64,000 nucleotides of DNA from positions 496,001 through 560,000 of the forward strand of contig NZ_LOJJ01000003.1 of NCBI RefSeq assembly GCF_001595985.1, written 5' to 3'. How positions within the stretch are numbered: the first letter of the stretch is position 1; every line of letters begins with the position of its first letter. The position numbers were made by a program, and so were the translations under genes. Source of the stretch: Polynucleobacter sinensis. Lineage in GTDB: Bacteria > Pseudomonadota > Gammaproteobacteria > Burkholderiales > Burkholderiaceae. The notes under the pieces were generated by a model, which saw only the letters and a program-made list of their open reading frames with translations, made no database searches and was not told where the DNA came from. This document shows, in pieces, positions 46,034 to 55,363 of this stretch.

Positions 46034-47203
46034 TTGGATCAACATCATCAACAATCCTCGTCCGCAATCGTTATTATTGGTAGCGGATTAGCTGGGTACA
46101 CCGTTATCCGTGAAATTCGTAAGCTGGATAAAGATATCTCCATCACTTTAGTAACGCGAGAGCCTGGATACTCCTACTCAAAGCCAATGCTATCGACAGC
46201 GCTAGCCAGTAATAAGGGTGCAGAGCAATTAATCTCAATGAATGCGGAAGGCATGGCAACCCAACTCGGGATTACGGTTTTAGGCGAGACAGATGTTCTG
46301 GCAATCAACAGCAATTCTCAAACGATCGAAACCTCAAAAGGATTGCTACCTTATGGAAAACTGGTGCTATGTTTAGGCGCAGACCAAATTCGACTCCCCT
46401 TACAAGGGAATGCCACTGACAAAGTCATTACTGTCAATGACCTCGAGGAGTACGCGAAGTTTCGTAATGCCATTGCGGGTAAAAAACGGGTTGCTATTTT
46501 AGGCGCGGGACTGATTGGCTGCGAGTTTGCAAACGATCTGGCTATTGGATCCTATGAAGTTGATGTAATTGATTTAGCACCCCAGGCTTTGGGAAGACTG
46601 CTCCCACAAGCCGCAGCACAGGCCTTACAGGACAAGCTAAGTGAATGCGGAATCCGCTGGCACTTTGGCACTACGGTTCAATCAATTGACGAGGTAGGCA
46701 ATGGAGTGCAAGTGACATTAGCCAACGGCACAGTTATTACCAGCGATGTATTTCTCTCCGCCGTGGGACTTAAACCACGCCTTGAATTAGCTAAGGCTGC
46801 TGGAATTGCAACTGATGTTGGTATTTCTGTGAATCGCCAGCTGCAAACTAGCATTCAAAACATTTTCTCTATTGGGGACTGCGCTCAAGTTGATGGCCTG
46901 GTATTACCCTATGTGATGCCAATCATGCAGGCTGCTCGAGTATTGGCCCCCAATCTCCTTGGACAGGAAGCAACACTCTCCTATCCGGCTATGCCTGTAA
47001 TGGTGAAAACACCATCCCTACCTACCATCGTCTCTCCTCCAGCAAAGGGTGCTGCCGGTGAATGGAAGATCACCCCCGTTGAAAATGGGATGGAAGCGCG
47101 ATTTGAATCTGCCGAAGGAAAACTGCTTGGCTTTGCACTACTTGGTGCTGCAACAGCTCAAAGAGCTGCTCTTACTAAAGAATTGCCGCCAATATTGGCA
47201 TAG
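46034..47203 (+). CDS. Rubredoxin reductase, FAD/NAD(P)-dependent
   Basis: A 389-residue flavoprotein. FAD motif GSGLAGYT near residue 16 and NAD(P) motif GAGLIGCE (about 156-163) place it in the rubredoxin reductase (AlkT/RubB) group. It starts at TTG with AGGGAG seven bases upstream. It should pass electrons from NAD(P)H to the adjoining rubredoxin and so to rubrerythrin. A C-terminal domain of about 75 residues ends with GAATAQRAALTKEL, typical for this group. Confidence 0.9.
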   Translation: MDQHHQQSSSAIVIIGSGLAGYTVIREIRKLDKDISITLVTREPGYSYSKPMLSTALASNKGAEQLISMNAEGMATQLGITVLGETDVLAINSNSQTIETSKGLLPYGKLVLCLGADQIRLPLQGNATDKVITVNDLEEYAKFRNAIAGKKRVAILGAGLIGCEFANDLAIGSYEVDVIDLAPQALGRLLPQAAAQALQDKLSECGIRWHFGTTVQSIDEVGNGVQVTLANGTVITSDVFLSAVGLKPRLELAKAAGIATDVGISVNRQLQTSIQNIFSIGDCAQVDGLVLPYVMPIMQAARVLAPNLLGQEATLSYPAMPVMVKTPSLPTIVSPPAKGAAGEWKITPVENGMEARFESAEGKLLGFALLGAATAQRAALTKELPPILA

Positions 47204-47227
47204 TGTGTTTGAGTGATTTCACAATAA

Positions 47228-47253
47228 AAAAGGCCCGCATAGCGGGCCTTTTG
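47228..47253. terminator. Bidirectional terminator after rubredoxin reductase
   Basis: An 11-bp stem AAAAGGCCCGC/GCGGGCCTTTT (47228-47238 and 47242-47252) with loop ATA. A/T runs on both sides let it end the convergent transcripts of the rubredoxin reductase and the PuuD-like gene. Confidence 0.92.
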
Positions 47254-47272
47254 ATTAACGCGATTGATTCAA

Positions 47273-47866
47273 TTAAGACACAATCACAAACCAAGTAGTG
47301 TTATGTGACTGAACCACCATCAAGAACAACATTGGAATAGATAGCATTGTGTTGAAACGTGAAGTCAACATGGCTACGCGTGCCGATTTCGCCTTTACCT
47401 CTGGCTCAACAGCAACAATACCTAGGGCGCGCTTTTGATTTGGCCAAATAATGAACCAAACATTGAAAGCCATTACCAAAGCAATCCACATCCCCAAGCC
47501 GATTGCGCGGAATGGCGCTTGCAAGGCGAATGCTTGGTGAGCGTAACCATTCAATACCGAGAGAATCAAACCACTAACTACTGTAAATAAAGCGGCCCAA
47601 CGGAACCAAAACAAGGCTGTTGGAGCAATGACTTTACCAATAGCTGGCTTTTGCTCATCAGGGATTTTTGCCATAGAAGGAATCTGCACAAAATTGAAGT
47701 ACCAGAGCAAACCAATCCACATAACGCCAACCATTACATGAATCCAACGGAAGATGAAAGGCAGCTCAACAGAACTTAAATTAGCGCCTAAAGCCAGAAC
47801 AATTAAAACGAGAAGCACAAAACCCGCTAAAACGGTACGGCCCAATGAAGTAAAAATAGATGACAT
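47273..47866 (-). CDS. PuuD-like membrane protein
   Basis: A 197-residue protein with six hydrophobic segments. FRWIHVMVGVMWIGLLWYFNFVQ and conserved His/Trp residues match the membrane domain of urate hydroxylase PuuD (DUF989). The cytochrome c domain of full PuuD is absent, so the substrate is unknown. It lies 44 bases after sodB, likely in one transcript. Confidence 0.7.
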   Translation of the reverse strand: MSSIFTSLGRTVLAGFVLLVLIVLALGANLSSVELPFIFRWIHVMVGVMWIGLLWYFNFVQIPSMAKIPDEQKPAIGKVIAPTALFWFRWAALFTVVSGLILSVLNGYAHQAFALQAPFRAIGLGMWIALVMAFNVWFIIWPNQKRALGIVAVEPEVKAKSARVAMLTSRFNTMLSIPMLFLMVVQSHNTTWFVIVS

Positions 47867-47909
47867 GAAATATTTCCTATATCAGATTATTAAAAGTGTT
47901 TGAATACAT

Positions 47910-48488
47910 TTAAGAAAAGTTTTGGTTTGCAAAATCCCAATTTACTACATTCCAAAAATTCTCTAAATACTTAGGTCGCGCATTACGAGCGTCGATGTAA
48001 TACGCATGCTCCCATACATCACAGGTCATCAATGGTTTTGCATCGGTAGTGAGTGGTGTTGCGGCATTACTTGTAGAAACCAAATCCAAGCTTCCATCAG
48101 CCTTCTTAACCAACCAAGCCCATCCAGAGCCAAAAGTACCTACAGCGCATTTTGTGAACTCCTCTTTGAACTTATCAAATGAGCCCCACTTAGCATTAAT
48201 CGCATCAGCTAGAGCGCCAACGGGAGATCCGCCGCCATTTGGCTTCATGCTGTTCCAATAAAAAGTATGGTTCCACACCTGGGCCGCATTATTAAAAACA
48301 CCACCGGCAGATTTTTTAACAATGTCTTCCAATGAGGAATTTTCGAACTCAGTACCCTTAATTAAATTATTCAAATTCGTGACATAGGTTTGGTGATGCT
48401 TGCCATAGTGAAACTCAAGAGTTTCCTTTGAGATAAATGGCGCAAGCGCATCCAAAGCATAGGGCAGTTGGGGTAATGTATGTTCCAT
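47910..48488 (-). CDS. sodB: Iron superoxide dismutase
   Basis: A 192-residue cytoplasmic [16 protein letters not shown] carries the first His ligand, WNHTFYW the second, and [10 protein letters not shown] gives the Asp and His ligands. The GGGSPVGAL and [11 protein letters not shown] segments fit the Fe-type. It turns superoxide into H2O2, which the neighbouring rubrerythrin system can remove. Confidence 0.95.
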   Translation of the reverse strand: MEHTLPQLPYALDALAPFISKETLEFHYGKHHQTYVTNLNNLIKGTEFENSSLEDIVKKSAGGVFNNAAQVWNHTFYWNSMKPNGGGSPVGALADAINAKWGSFDKFKEEFTKCAVGTFGSGWAWLVKKADGSLDLVSTSNAATPLTTDAKPLMTCDVWEHAYYIDARNARPKYLENFWNVVNWDFANQNFS

Positions 48489-48748
48489 TGTGGCTTCCTT
48501 AAAGGGTTTGTTAACGTTTCCGTATATAGGCTTTATTGGGGATAACTATAGTCGATTCTGATATTTTTGTTTTAGCGAGGTAAAAATGGAAATTTTGGCC
48601 TGAAATCCCCATTTAGACTGCTTCTATGCAGTATTTTTAGGTTTTAGAATCTCAATTTGACGTCAAACAAGGACATCATCACGACTGGTAAGATAGCCTA
48701 GGCGCAAGAACTGCTGCCCGTCTTAATCATCTGCTTTTGAGGTTAACA

Positions 48749-49723
48749 ATGAAACTGCCAAACATTTTTAGAGCAATACTAGCCATGGGCCTGCTTGGTC
48801 AACTCTCAATTGGTGTGGGTCAAGAATTCCCCCCAAATAAAACCATCACCATGGTGGTCGGTTTTGCCGCAGGAGGCTCAGCAGATAACGCCGCCCGAGT
48901 TATCGCCAAAAAACTCAGCGAGGACTTGGGTCAAAATGTCATTGTGGACAATAAACCTGGCGCTGGCGGTAACATTGCCCACGCATTTACTGCAAACGCC
49001 CCAACCGATGGCTCAGTGATCCTTTTTGGCTCTATCGGCCCACTTTCGATTGCCCCTCACCTCATGAAATTGCCCTATGACCCACAAAAGGATTTGGCAC
49101 CATTGACGATGGGCGTCACCTTCCCGAACGTGCTGGTAGTAACACCCGCACTGGGAGTAAAAAACTTTAAAGATTTTGTGGCTCTTGCCAAGAAAAATCC
49201 AGGCAAAATTACCTTTGCCTCAACTGGCAGCGGATCCGCCTCCCATCTTCAGGGCGAGCTACTCAATGCTCGGGCGGATATCGACACCGTTCACGTACCC
49301 TACAAAGGTGGCAGTCCGGCAATGGTTGATCTCTTGGGCAATCGCATATTAGCCTACTACTCTGCGCTAGCGACGGCCGATCCGTATATCAAAAACGGTA
49401 AATTAATCCCCCTGGCAACCACAGGATTGAAGCGTGCCCCCACCCTGCCTAATGTGCCAACTATTGCAGAGTCAGGCTATCCTGGATTTGATGCATCTAA
49501 CTGGTACGCCTTCGTTGCGCCCGGTAAAACGCCTGAAGTTATTCTAGAAAAATGGAATAAAGCTTTGGTTGCCGCACTCAATGACAAGGCAACTAACAAG
49601 CAATTGGCTGAGCATGGCCTTGCTCCAAACCCAGGCAGTCGCGAAGAGTTGGCCAAGTACATTGCCAGTCAATCCGCAACCTGGGCAAAAATTATTGCTG
49701 ACCGAAAAATTAGCGCAGAATAA
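48749..49723 (+). CDS. Bug/TctC-family periplasmic substrate-binding protein
   Basis: About 324 residues from ATG at 48749, with GAGG upstream; the four-codon longer frame was rejected. A signal peptide of about 23 residues is followed by VVGFAAGGSADNAARVIA and DNKPGAGGNIAHAF, then GSGSASHLQGELL. It is the third Bug protein in the window. It stands alone, without TctAB. A 260-bp AT-rich region upstream holds no gene. Confidence 0.9.
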   Translation: MKLPNIFRAILAMGLLGQLSIGVGQEFPPNKTITMVVGFAAGGSADNAARVIAKKLSEDLGQNVIVDNKPGAGGNIAHAFTANAPTDGSVILFGSIGPLSIAPHLMKLPYDPQKDLAPLTMGVTFPNVLVVTPALGVKNFKDFVALAKKNPGKITFASTGSGSASHLQGELLNARADIDTVHVPYKGGSPAMVDLLGNRILAYYSALATADPYIKNGKLIPLATTGLKRAPTLPNVPTIAESGYPGFDASNWYAFVAPGKTPEVILEKWNKALVAALNDKATNKQLAEHGLAPNPGSREELAKYIASQSATWAKIIADRKISAE

Positions 49724-49735
49724 GTTTTTCAGGGC

Positions 49736-49760
49736 ACGGCTCAGTAAATTACTGGGCCGT
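49736..49760. other. Strong hairpin at convergent gene ends
   Basis: A 12-bp stem with one T-G pair (49736-49747 with 49749-49760) and a one-base loop, overlapping the last codons and stop of the dehydrogenase gene. No T tract follows on either strand, so it is not a typical terminator. Confidence 0.5.
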
Positions 49761-50525
49761 CCAACCACCATCCATATTCCAGGCGGCGCCACGAACCTCG
49801 GAAGCATCGGGACCACAAAGAAATACCGCCAACGCCGCTAGCTGCTCTGGGGACACAAAGCTACCTGATGGCTGCTTCTCTGAAACCAATGCATCCTTAG
49901 CCGCCTCATTAGAGATGCCCTCGCGTTCTGCCCTTGCATCAACTTGCTTTTGAACTAACGGTGTAAGCACCCAACCCGGACAAATCGCATTACAGGTAAT
50001 GCCAGTTTTTGCATTCTCGAGCGCAGTAACTTTTGTCAGGCCAACGATGCCATGCTTTGCCGCAACATAAGCGGACTTTTGTATTGAGCCCACCAAGCCA
50101 TGAACCGAGGCGATATTAATAATACGCCCCCAATTACGCCGCTTCATACCCGGCAAAGCATGGTGCGATGTGTAAAAAGCAGAACTCAAATTGATGGCAA
50201 TAATCGATTCCCACTTATCGGCAGGAAAATCCTCAACACTAGCGGTATGCTGAATACCAGCGTTATTGATTAATATGTCCAGTGAGCCAAAACGCTTCTC
50301 AGTTTGCGCAATCAAATCTTCAATTTCAACTGGCTTACTCATATCGGCGCCGTGATAATCAACCTCAACACCACAGGCCTTAATTGCAGCAATCGCGGCA
50401 TCTTTCTCACCAAAGCCGTTCACCATAATATTGGCACCCTGCTTTGCCAACCCAATAGCGATTGCCAAGCCAATGCCACTGGTTGAACCTGTAACCAGAG
50501 CTGTTTTACCTTTTAACTGAGACAT
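49749..50525 (-). CDS. bdhA: D-3-hydroxybutyrate dehydrogenase
   Basis: A 258-residue short-chain dehydrogenase. GSTSGIGLAIA (13-23), NNAG and the catalytic YVAAKHG (Tyr/Lys) are present; ICPGWVLTPLV and QKQVDARA match the 3-hydroxybutyrate dehydrogenase group. It interconverts 3-hydroxybutyrate and acetoacetate with NAD, as in PHB degradation. Confidence 0.9.
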   Translation of the reverse strand: MSQLKGKTALVTGSTSGIGLAIAIGLAKQGANIMVNGFGEKDAAIAAIKACGVEVDYHGADMSKPVEIEDLIAQTEKRFGSLDILINNAGIQHTASVEDFPADKWESIIAINLSSAFYTSHHALPGMKRRNWGRIINIASVHGLVGSIQKSAYVAAKHGIVGLTKVTALENAKTGITCNAICPGWVLTPLVQKQVDARAEREGISNEAAKDALVSEKQPSGSFVSPEQLAALAVFLCGPDASEVRGAAWNMDGGWTAQ

Positions 50526-50576
50526 ACTGATCCCCTAAAATTAGTTACAACAAAAATATAGAATACAACGGAAGAC

Positions 50577-51080
50577 TTAGGTTAAATGGAGCCATTGCCC
50601 CAATTGCTGCCAAAAACTAGTTGGGATGAGCGTTAGTAGCCATGTCATCGTCAAATAGCGAAATAGCTTACCAGCAGCCATGTAGGCCAAGCAAGGTCTC
50701 CAAGGCAATCTAAGCCACCCAGCCGCAAGACATAAAGGATCACCAAACCCAGGTAGCCAGGACAGTAAGAGCATTTTGGGGCCACGCGCCTCTAACCAAC
50801 GCTGCATGCGTCCGTGAGTCGGCCCTTTTAAAGATTCAAAACTGTTTCTACTGAGCAGGCCTAGCCACCAGTCAAACATCCCACCCAAAGTATTGCCGAT
50901 TGTCGCAACCCCAATGGCTATCCAGTAATAATGAGGATTGATTGTGATATATCCAAAAAGTATTGGCTCGGAGCCAACTGGTAAAAGTGTAGCGGAAATA
51001 AAAGCGCTGAAAAATACAGCTGGTAAGCCAACAGATGGCATCCCAAAGAAATCAAAAAATTGGTGGAGCAAATGATCCAT
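50577..51080 (-). CDS. YqaA/DedA-like membrane protein
   Basis: A 167-residue protein with three or four hydrophobic segments. SVGLPAVFFSAFISATLLPVGSE and IGNTLGGMFDWWLGLL match the YqaA group of VTT/DedA-like proteins. These proteins are linked to lipid or membrane homeostasis; the exact function here is unknown. It is a lone gene. Confidence 0.85.
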   Translation of the reverse strand: MDHLLHQFFDFFGMPSVGLPAVFFSAFISATLLPVGSEPILFGYITINPHYYWIAIGVATIGNTLGGMFDWWLGLLSRNSFESLKGPTHGRMQRWLEARGPKMLLLSWLPGFGDPLCLAAGWLRLPWRPCLAYMAAGKLFRYLTMTWLLTLIPTSFWQQLGQWLHLT

Positions 51081-51193
51081 TAATCAGATGCCTTAGATTC
51101 AAAAATGATTTTCATGATTTCCACAGTATGCTACAGCCAGAACCAAGCTGATCTTCTTTGGTATGGCCTTCACATATTCAGTTTTAGGTCAAA

Positions 51194-52669
51194 TTACAGC
51201 AAGGGAGAGGCAAGATGCGCCGCGTTTTCAAGCATCACGCGCCAACGAGGTCTTTTGCTCCAGACCTTTAAATCAACCATATCAGATTGCGCCAAATAGG
51301 ACTCAATCAAAGTTTCCAGCTTTTCACAAAACTCTTGGTTATAAACAATTAAGCTAATTTCAAAATTTAAACGCAAGCTACGTTGATCAAAGTTCACTGA
51401 GCCAAAGATTGCAATCCGCTTGTCAATCAACAAGCTCTTGGTATGGAGAAGTCCGCCATGAAATTCAGCAATATTGACGCCAGCACTCATTAAATCAGCG
51501 TAAAAACTTTTACTACTCCAAGCAACCAGTGTTGAATCATTCAGCTTGGGAACAATTAGGGTCACCTTGACACCACGACCAGCAGCCGCCATCAGGGCCT
51601 GAATCAAGCCGTCATCGGGGCCAAAATACGGCGTAGTGATTGTCAACTCTTCACGCGCATCCATGATGGCCGATAGCAATACTTGATACAAAATATCATC
51701 CCGATACACAGGGCCAGAGGAAAACTCTTGAGCTAAAGCCTTGCCCTCAGCAGGATTAGGCACTGGCATCACGTCATTAAAGTGGTTAATTTTGGGATTA
51801 TCAACACTCCAATCAAAGGAAAATGTCAGCTCAAACTGAGAAGCTACAGGCCCCTCGATTCTCACCATTGCATCAACCCACTCACCCACGCCAGAATCCT
51901 GCTTAAAGGTACGAGGATCAACCATATTCATGCTTCCGGTCCAGACTATCTGGTTATCAATCACGAATATTTTTCGATGCAATCTGAGATCGGCACGGCG
52001 AAATTGAAATCGACCAATCTGAATAGGTAACGCTTCTGTTACTTGAATGCCAGCATTTCTGAAGCGCTTTGGCCAGTTCGATTTAAACCATTCTTTACTC
52101 CCAAGAGAATCCAGTAGGACCCTACATGCGACGCCACGCTTAGCCGCAGTAATTAAAGCTTCGCCAACCCGATCGGCATCTCCACCCAAAGCCCAAATGT
52201 AAAACTCTAGGTGTAAGGTTTTCTGGGCTCGATTAATTTCATCAATAAAATCCTGCAAAATATCTAAAGAGTTTGTAAAGAGTTCAATTTTGTTGCCAGC
52301 GATCACTGGCGAACCATTTTTTGATTGAGCCAACAAACTCAATGCTCTGCCCTCAACCGGTAGCAAATCTCTATCACTTGAGTAACGTTTTCGCATCTCT
52401 TCGGTAATGGCCGCGTACTCACGATCCATACGGACAATTTTCCGAGTCAGCTTACGACCCACGGGGCGCTCGCCAATCAATATATAAAGACTGATACCAA
52501 CTAATGGGAAGAGAACCACGATCAAAAACCAAGCAATCGCAACACCAACAGGTCTTCGTACCGAAATCATGCGAAAACCAAATAGAATCACAATCACCAC
52601 ATGAGCAACGGGAACCCAAAATAAGGAGAATCCAAAAATAGAGCCTAGAAGAAAATTTAAAATACTCAT
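51194..52669 (-). CDS. cls: Cardiolipin synthase
   Basis: A 491-residue phospholipase-D family protein. Two HxK(x)4D motifs are present: HRKIFVID in the first half and HTKSLLID in the second, each followed by the GS(x)N segment. Two N-terminal membrane helices precede the catalytic part, as in ClsA. It makes cardiolipin from two phosphatidylglycerols. Its start overlaps the upstream EEP gene by four bases. Confidence 0.93.
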   Translation of the reverse strand: MSILNFLLGSIFGFSLFWVPVAHVVIVILFGFRMISVRRPVGVAIAWFLIVVLFPLVGISLYILIGERPVGRKLTRKIVRMDREYAAITEEMRKRYSSDRDLLPVEGRALSLLAQSKNGSPVIAGNKIELFTNSLDILQDFIDEINRAQKTLHLEFYIWALGGDADRVGEALITAAKRGVACRVLLDSLGSKEWFKSNWPKRFRNAGIQVTEALPIQIGRFQFRRADLRLHRKIFVIDNQIVWTGSMNMVDPRTFKQDSGVGEWVDAMVRIEGPVASQFELTFSFDWSVDNPKINHFNDVMPVPNPAEGKALAQEFSSGPVYRDDILYQVLLSAIMDAREELTITTPYFGPDDGLIQALMAAAGRGVKVTLIVPKLNDSTLVAWSSKSFYADLMSAGVNIAEFHGGLLHTKSLLIDKRIAIFGSVNFDQRSLRLNFEISLIVYNQEFCEKLETLIESYLAQSDMVDLKVWSKRPRWRVMLENAAHLASPLL

Positions 52670-53412
52670 AGAATTTCAAGCTCCGCGGTAATGCCAAGGT
52701 GATCAGATAGTTTTAACCATTCATGCAAAATTTCTGCCGAATGAATTTTTAAGCCACGCACATAGATGCGATCCATCGGCAACATCGGCTTAATGCTAGG
52801 GAAAGTTTTAGCCGGTGCGCCAGTTAACATTTCAAAAACTTCATTAAAACCAGCAGCTTGCATGGGCTGACTGACGCGATTGCGCCAATCATTAAAGTCA
52901 CCCGCCACAATAGCTGGCCCACCCTCTGCCAAAGTATCAATATAGCGAATGATTTCATTTAATTGACGCTCTCGGCCCCGCTCAAACAAGGCGAGATGAA
53001 CACAAAAGCAATGTACAAAAATACCCGCTACCTGTGTCACGCTATGCAAAAGACCGCGCCTTTCAAATCGGTAGGCCGATATGTCGTAATTTTGCCCCTT
53101 GTGCAAAGGATTCTTTGAAAGGATTGCATTTCCATGATGTCCATCTGGATACTCAACATTTTTTCCATAATGAGAGTCATGCCAAAAATCTTCGGATAAG
53201 AAATGGGTTAACTCCGTCATCGGCCACTGCCCAAATCGCCGAATGCGGCCACGATGCTCTTGCTGTAGCTCTTGCAAGAAAAGCAAATCAGGGTGATGTT
53301 GGCGCATTTTCTGGCGCAATTCATAAATCGTTGACCGCCGATGCAAGGGGGAAAGCCCCTTATGCACATTCATCGTCATAACACTCAATCTACCTGCTTT
53401 ATTGCGAGTCAT
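52666..53412 (-). CDS. Endonuclease/exonuclease/phosphatase family protein, YbhP-like
   Basis: A 248-residue EEP-fold protein. MTMNVHKGLSPLHRR, LLFLQELQQEH, AGDFNDWRNR and SDHLGI supply the Asn, Glu, Asp and His of the metal site. In many proteobacteria it is next to a cardiolipin synthase (YbhP-YbhO type), which fits a lipid role. It overlaps both neighbours by one to four bases, so the three genes are one operon. Confidence 0.88.
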   Translation of the reverse strand: MTRNKAGRLSVMTMNVHKGLSPLHRRSTIYELRQKMRQHHPDLLFLQELQQEHRGRIRRFGQWPMTELTHFLSEDFWHDSHYGKNVEYPDGHHGNAILSKNPLHKGQNYDISAYRFERRGLLHSVTQVAGIFVHCFCVHLALFERGRERQLNEIIRYIDTLAEGGPAIVAGDFNDWRNRVSQPMQAAGFNEVFEMLTGAPAKTFPSIKPMLPMDRIYVRGLKIHSAEILHEWLKLSDHLGITAELEIL

Positions 53413-53612
53413 TAAAACTGTCCTGCCGCTCGTTGACGCCGTACTCGAGCCAAATAAATTTCACCCTCTACCAAATCTTGGCATTGCATACATTTGTTGC
53501 AAATAGAAGCCTGCTCGCGCAACTCATCAATCGAATCAACTGGATGACTGTCGAGGTACTCACGAAGATCGAGATCGAGGACCTCGTTACAGAGGCAAAT
53601 GATTTGAGCCAT
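53412..53612 (-). CDS. bfd: BFD-like [2Fe-2S] protein
   Basis: A 66-residue protein. Cysteines C6-x-C8 and C38-x2-C41 are placed as in bacterioferritin-associated ferredoxin, with an extra Cys at 44. It probably holds one [2Fe-2S] cluster. No bacterioferritin gene is in the window. It overlaps the EEP gene end by one base. It is divergent from tupB. Confidence 0.8.
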   Translation of the reverse strand: MAQIICLCNEVLDLDLREYLDSHPVDSIDELREQASICNKCMQCQDLVEGEIYLARVRRQRAAGQF

Positions 53613-53678
53613 TGGTCGAAAATAAACAAATTATGTGCATTTACGCCATTTTGCCATTGCCTTGCTAGAATCGTGCCC

Positions 53679-54374
53679 ATGTTAAAGACCTTTCAGGATG
53701 CCTTTCAACTTCTTCTGCATTTAGATGCAGGGGTCATAGGCATTGTTTTGGTATCCCTTCAAGTTAGCTTAAGCGCCCTATTCCTTGGCACCCTGATTGG
53801 ACTACCCATTGGCGCACTCCTGGCTACCGAAGAGTTCCAGGGCAAGCAAAGCATCACCGTTGCACTAAATACCCTTATGGGTGTGCCAACAGTGATTGTT
53901 GGCGTGGTCGTCTACCTCCTGCTCTCGCGTTCTGGCCCCCTAGGGATGTGGGGATGGCTTTTTACTGCCAAGGGCATGATCCTGGCTCAAACACTGCTGA
54001 CAACCCCCTTAATAGCGGCCCTGAGCCGCCAAATTCTGGAGGATTCCTGGAAAATTCATCGCGATGCCTTTTTAGCCCTGCGCCTTCCCAGGATAGCCTC
54101 GCTAAAGTGGTTACTCTGGGATTGTCGGTTTTCTCTCACTATCGCTGTTTTAGCGGGCTTGGCAAGGGCGATCTCTGAAGTGGGCGCAGTCATGATTGTG
54201 GGCGGCAATATCGACCACTCAACACGGACTATGACCACGGCTATTGCCCTGGAAACAAGCAAGGGGGATTTACCATTGGCTTTGGCGCTAGGTGTGGTTT
54301 TACTCACCATTGTGCTGCTGGCAAATCTATTCACCTTTACTGTTAGGCAGATTGCGGAACGTCGATATGGCTAA
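53679..54374 (+). CDS. tupB: Tungstate ABC transporter permease
   Basis: About 231 residues from ATG at 53679; an open frame to 53433 overlaps the bfd gene and was rejected. Five to six membrane helices with the ABC permease loop ALRLPRIASLKWLL and the AISEVGAVMIVGGNI region match TupB/WtpB-type permeases. It should pair with TupC, which overlaps its end by eight bases, and with the distant TupA. Confidence 0.87.
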   Translation: MLKTFQDAFQLLLHLDAGVIGIVLVSLQVSLSALFLGTLIGLPIGALLATEEFQGKQSITVALNTLMGVPTVIVGVVVYLLLSRSGPLGMWGWLFTAKGMILAQTLLTTPLIAALSRQILEDSWKIHRDAFLALRLPRIASLKWLLWDCRFSLTIAVLAGLARAISEVGAVMIVGGNIDHSTRTMTTAIALETSKGDLPLALALGVVLLTIVLLANLFTFTVRQIAERRYG

Positions 54375-55077
54375 TATGACCGATCAGTTTGAACAATATA
54401 TTGAGTTCAAAGATGTCATTGTTAAAAGCAATGGTCGAATCATTCTCAATATTCCACATGCCATTATTCCAACAGATCGAATATGTGCCTGCATAGGCCC
54501 TAATGGCGCTGGTAAAACCACCTTATTAAAGCTGATTGATGGACTCATCTCACCAGAGGTTGGTACTGTTACGCACTTCCCTCTGGCCATACGCTCAAGC
54601 TTGGTGCTCCATCACACGCCAATGATCAAAGCATCAACACTTACCAATATCAGCATGGTTCAAGATGCTGACTCAACAATCTCTGCTGCAGATATTCAGA
54701 TGGTGATGGAGAAAATTGGACTAGAACACTTGGCTCGAACACCTGCGCATAAACTATCTGCAGGTGAAAGACAAAAGCTATGCCTTGGTCGAGCCATGCT
54801 CCAAAAACCTAAGCTAGTCCTACTCGATGAGCCTACTGCGAATTTGGATCCGAATACCACAGAACAAGTGGAAGAAATTATTCGTCAATTTAATCGCCAA
54901 TCCTCCAATGTCATCTTCACTTCTCATCAGCTTGCGCAAGTGCAAAGATTGGCAGAATATATTCTATTTATTGATCAAGGAGAGATTAAAGAAAAAGGAC
55001 CCGTAGGCCCTTTCTTCTCGAATCCTCAAACATCAGCAGCTAAACGCTACCTGCATCAGGAGTTGTTAGCAGATTAA
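54367..55077 (+). CDS. tupC: Tungstate ABC transporter ATP-binding protein
   Basis: About 236 residues from ATG at 54367, overlapping the tupB stop by eight bases; a second ATG lies three codons further. Walker A GPNGAGKTT, signature LSAGERQKL and Walker B LVLLDEPTANLDP are intact. The short length is typical of TupC-like ATPases without a C-terminal MOP domain. It energises uptake of tungstate or molybdate. It is convergent with the fdh operon at 55078. Confidence 0.87.
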   Translation: MANMTDQFEQYIEFKDVIVKSNGRIILNIPHAIIPTDRICACIGPNGAGKTTLLKLIDGLISPEVGTVTHFPLAIRSSLVLHHTPMIKASTLTNISMVQDADSTISAADIQMVMEKIGLEHLARTPAHKLSAGERQKLCLGRAMLQKPKLVLLDEPTANLDPNTTEQVEEIIRQFNRQSSNVIFTSHQLAQVQRLAEYILFIDQGEIKEKGPVGPFFSNPQTSAAKRYLHQELLAD

Positions 55078-55353
55078 TTACTTCGCTGCTGGTGCTGCGG
55101 CTGCAGCTACTGGTGCGACAAATGGAGGTGGAGCAACGCATGCTGCGGGCGCTGGAGTACCAGAAACTTTAAATCGATCCGCCACCCGATTTTGCGCTTG
55201 GCATAGTTGATAAGCGCCTACCCTATCACCATAAGCGGCTTTTGCCTTTGCTAATGCTGCAGCTTCCTGCGCCTCAGGAGACAAGGGCGGGAGCGCAGCA
55301 AATACTGAAGCAGTTGCAAACGCGCAGAATGTAAAAGCAATGATTTTTTTCAT
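55078..55353 (-). CDS. Small secreted Ala/Pro-rich protein
   Basis: A 91-residue protein; the ATG at 55353 has AAGGA upstream, and a longer frame to 55422 starts inside the fdh gamma gene and was rejected. It has a signal peptide (about 1-19, ending VFA), a middle with two cysteines (YQLCQAQ ... APAACV), and an Ala/Pro-rich tail. It is the last gene after the formate dehydrogenase gamma subunit. I do not recognise the family. Confidence 0.6.
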   Translation of the reverse strand: MKKIIAFTFCAFATASVFAALPPLSPEAQEAAALAKAKAAYGDRVGAYQLCQAQNRVADRFKVSGTPAPAACVAPPPFVAPVAAAAAPAAK

Positions 55354-55363
55354 GGCTATATCC

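Noticed and set aside
53433..53678. N-terminal extension of the tupB frame
   Set aside because: It lies antisense over the bfd gene and the added 82 residues are not permease-like; ATG at 53679 fits the first helix.
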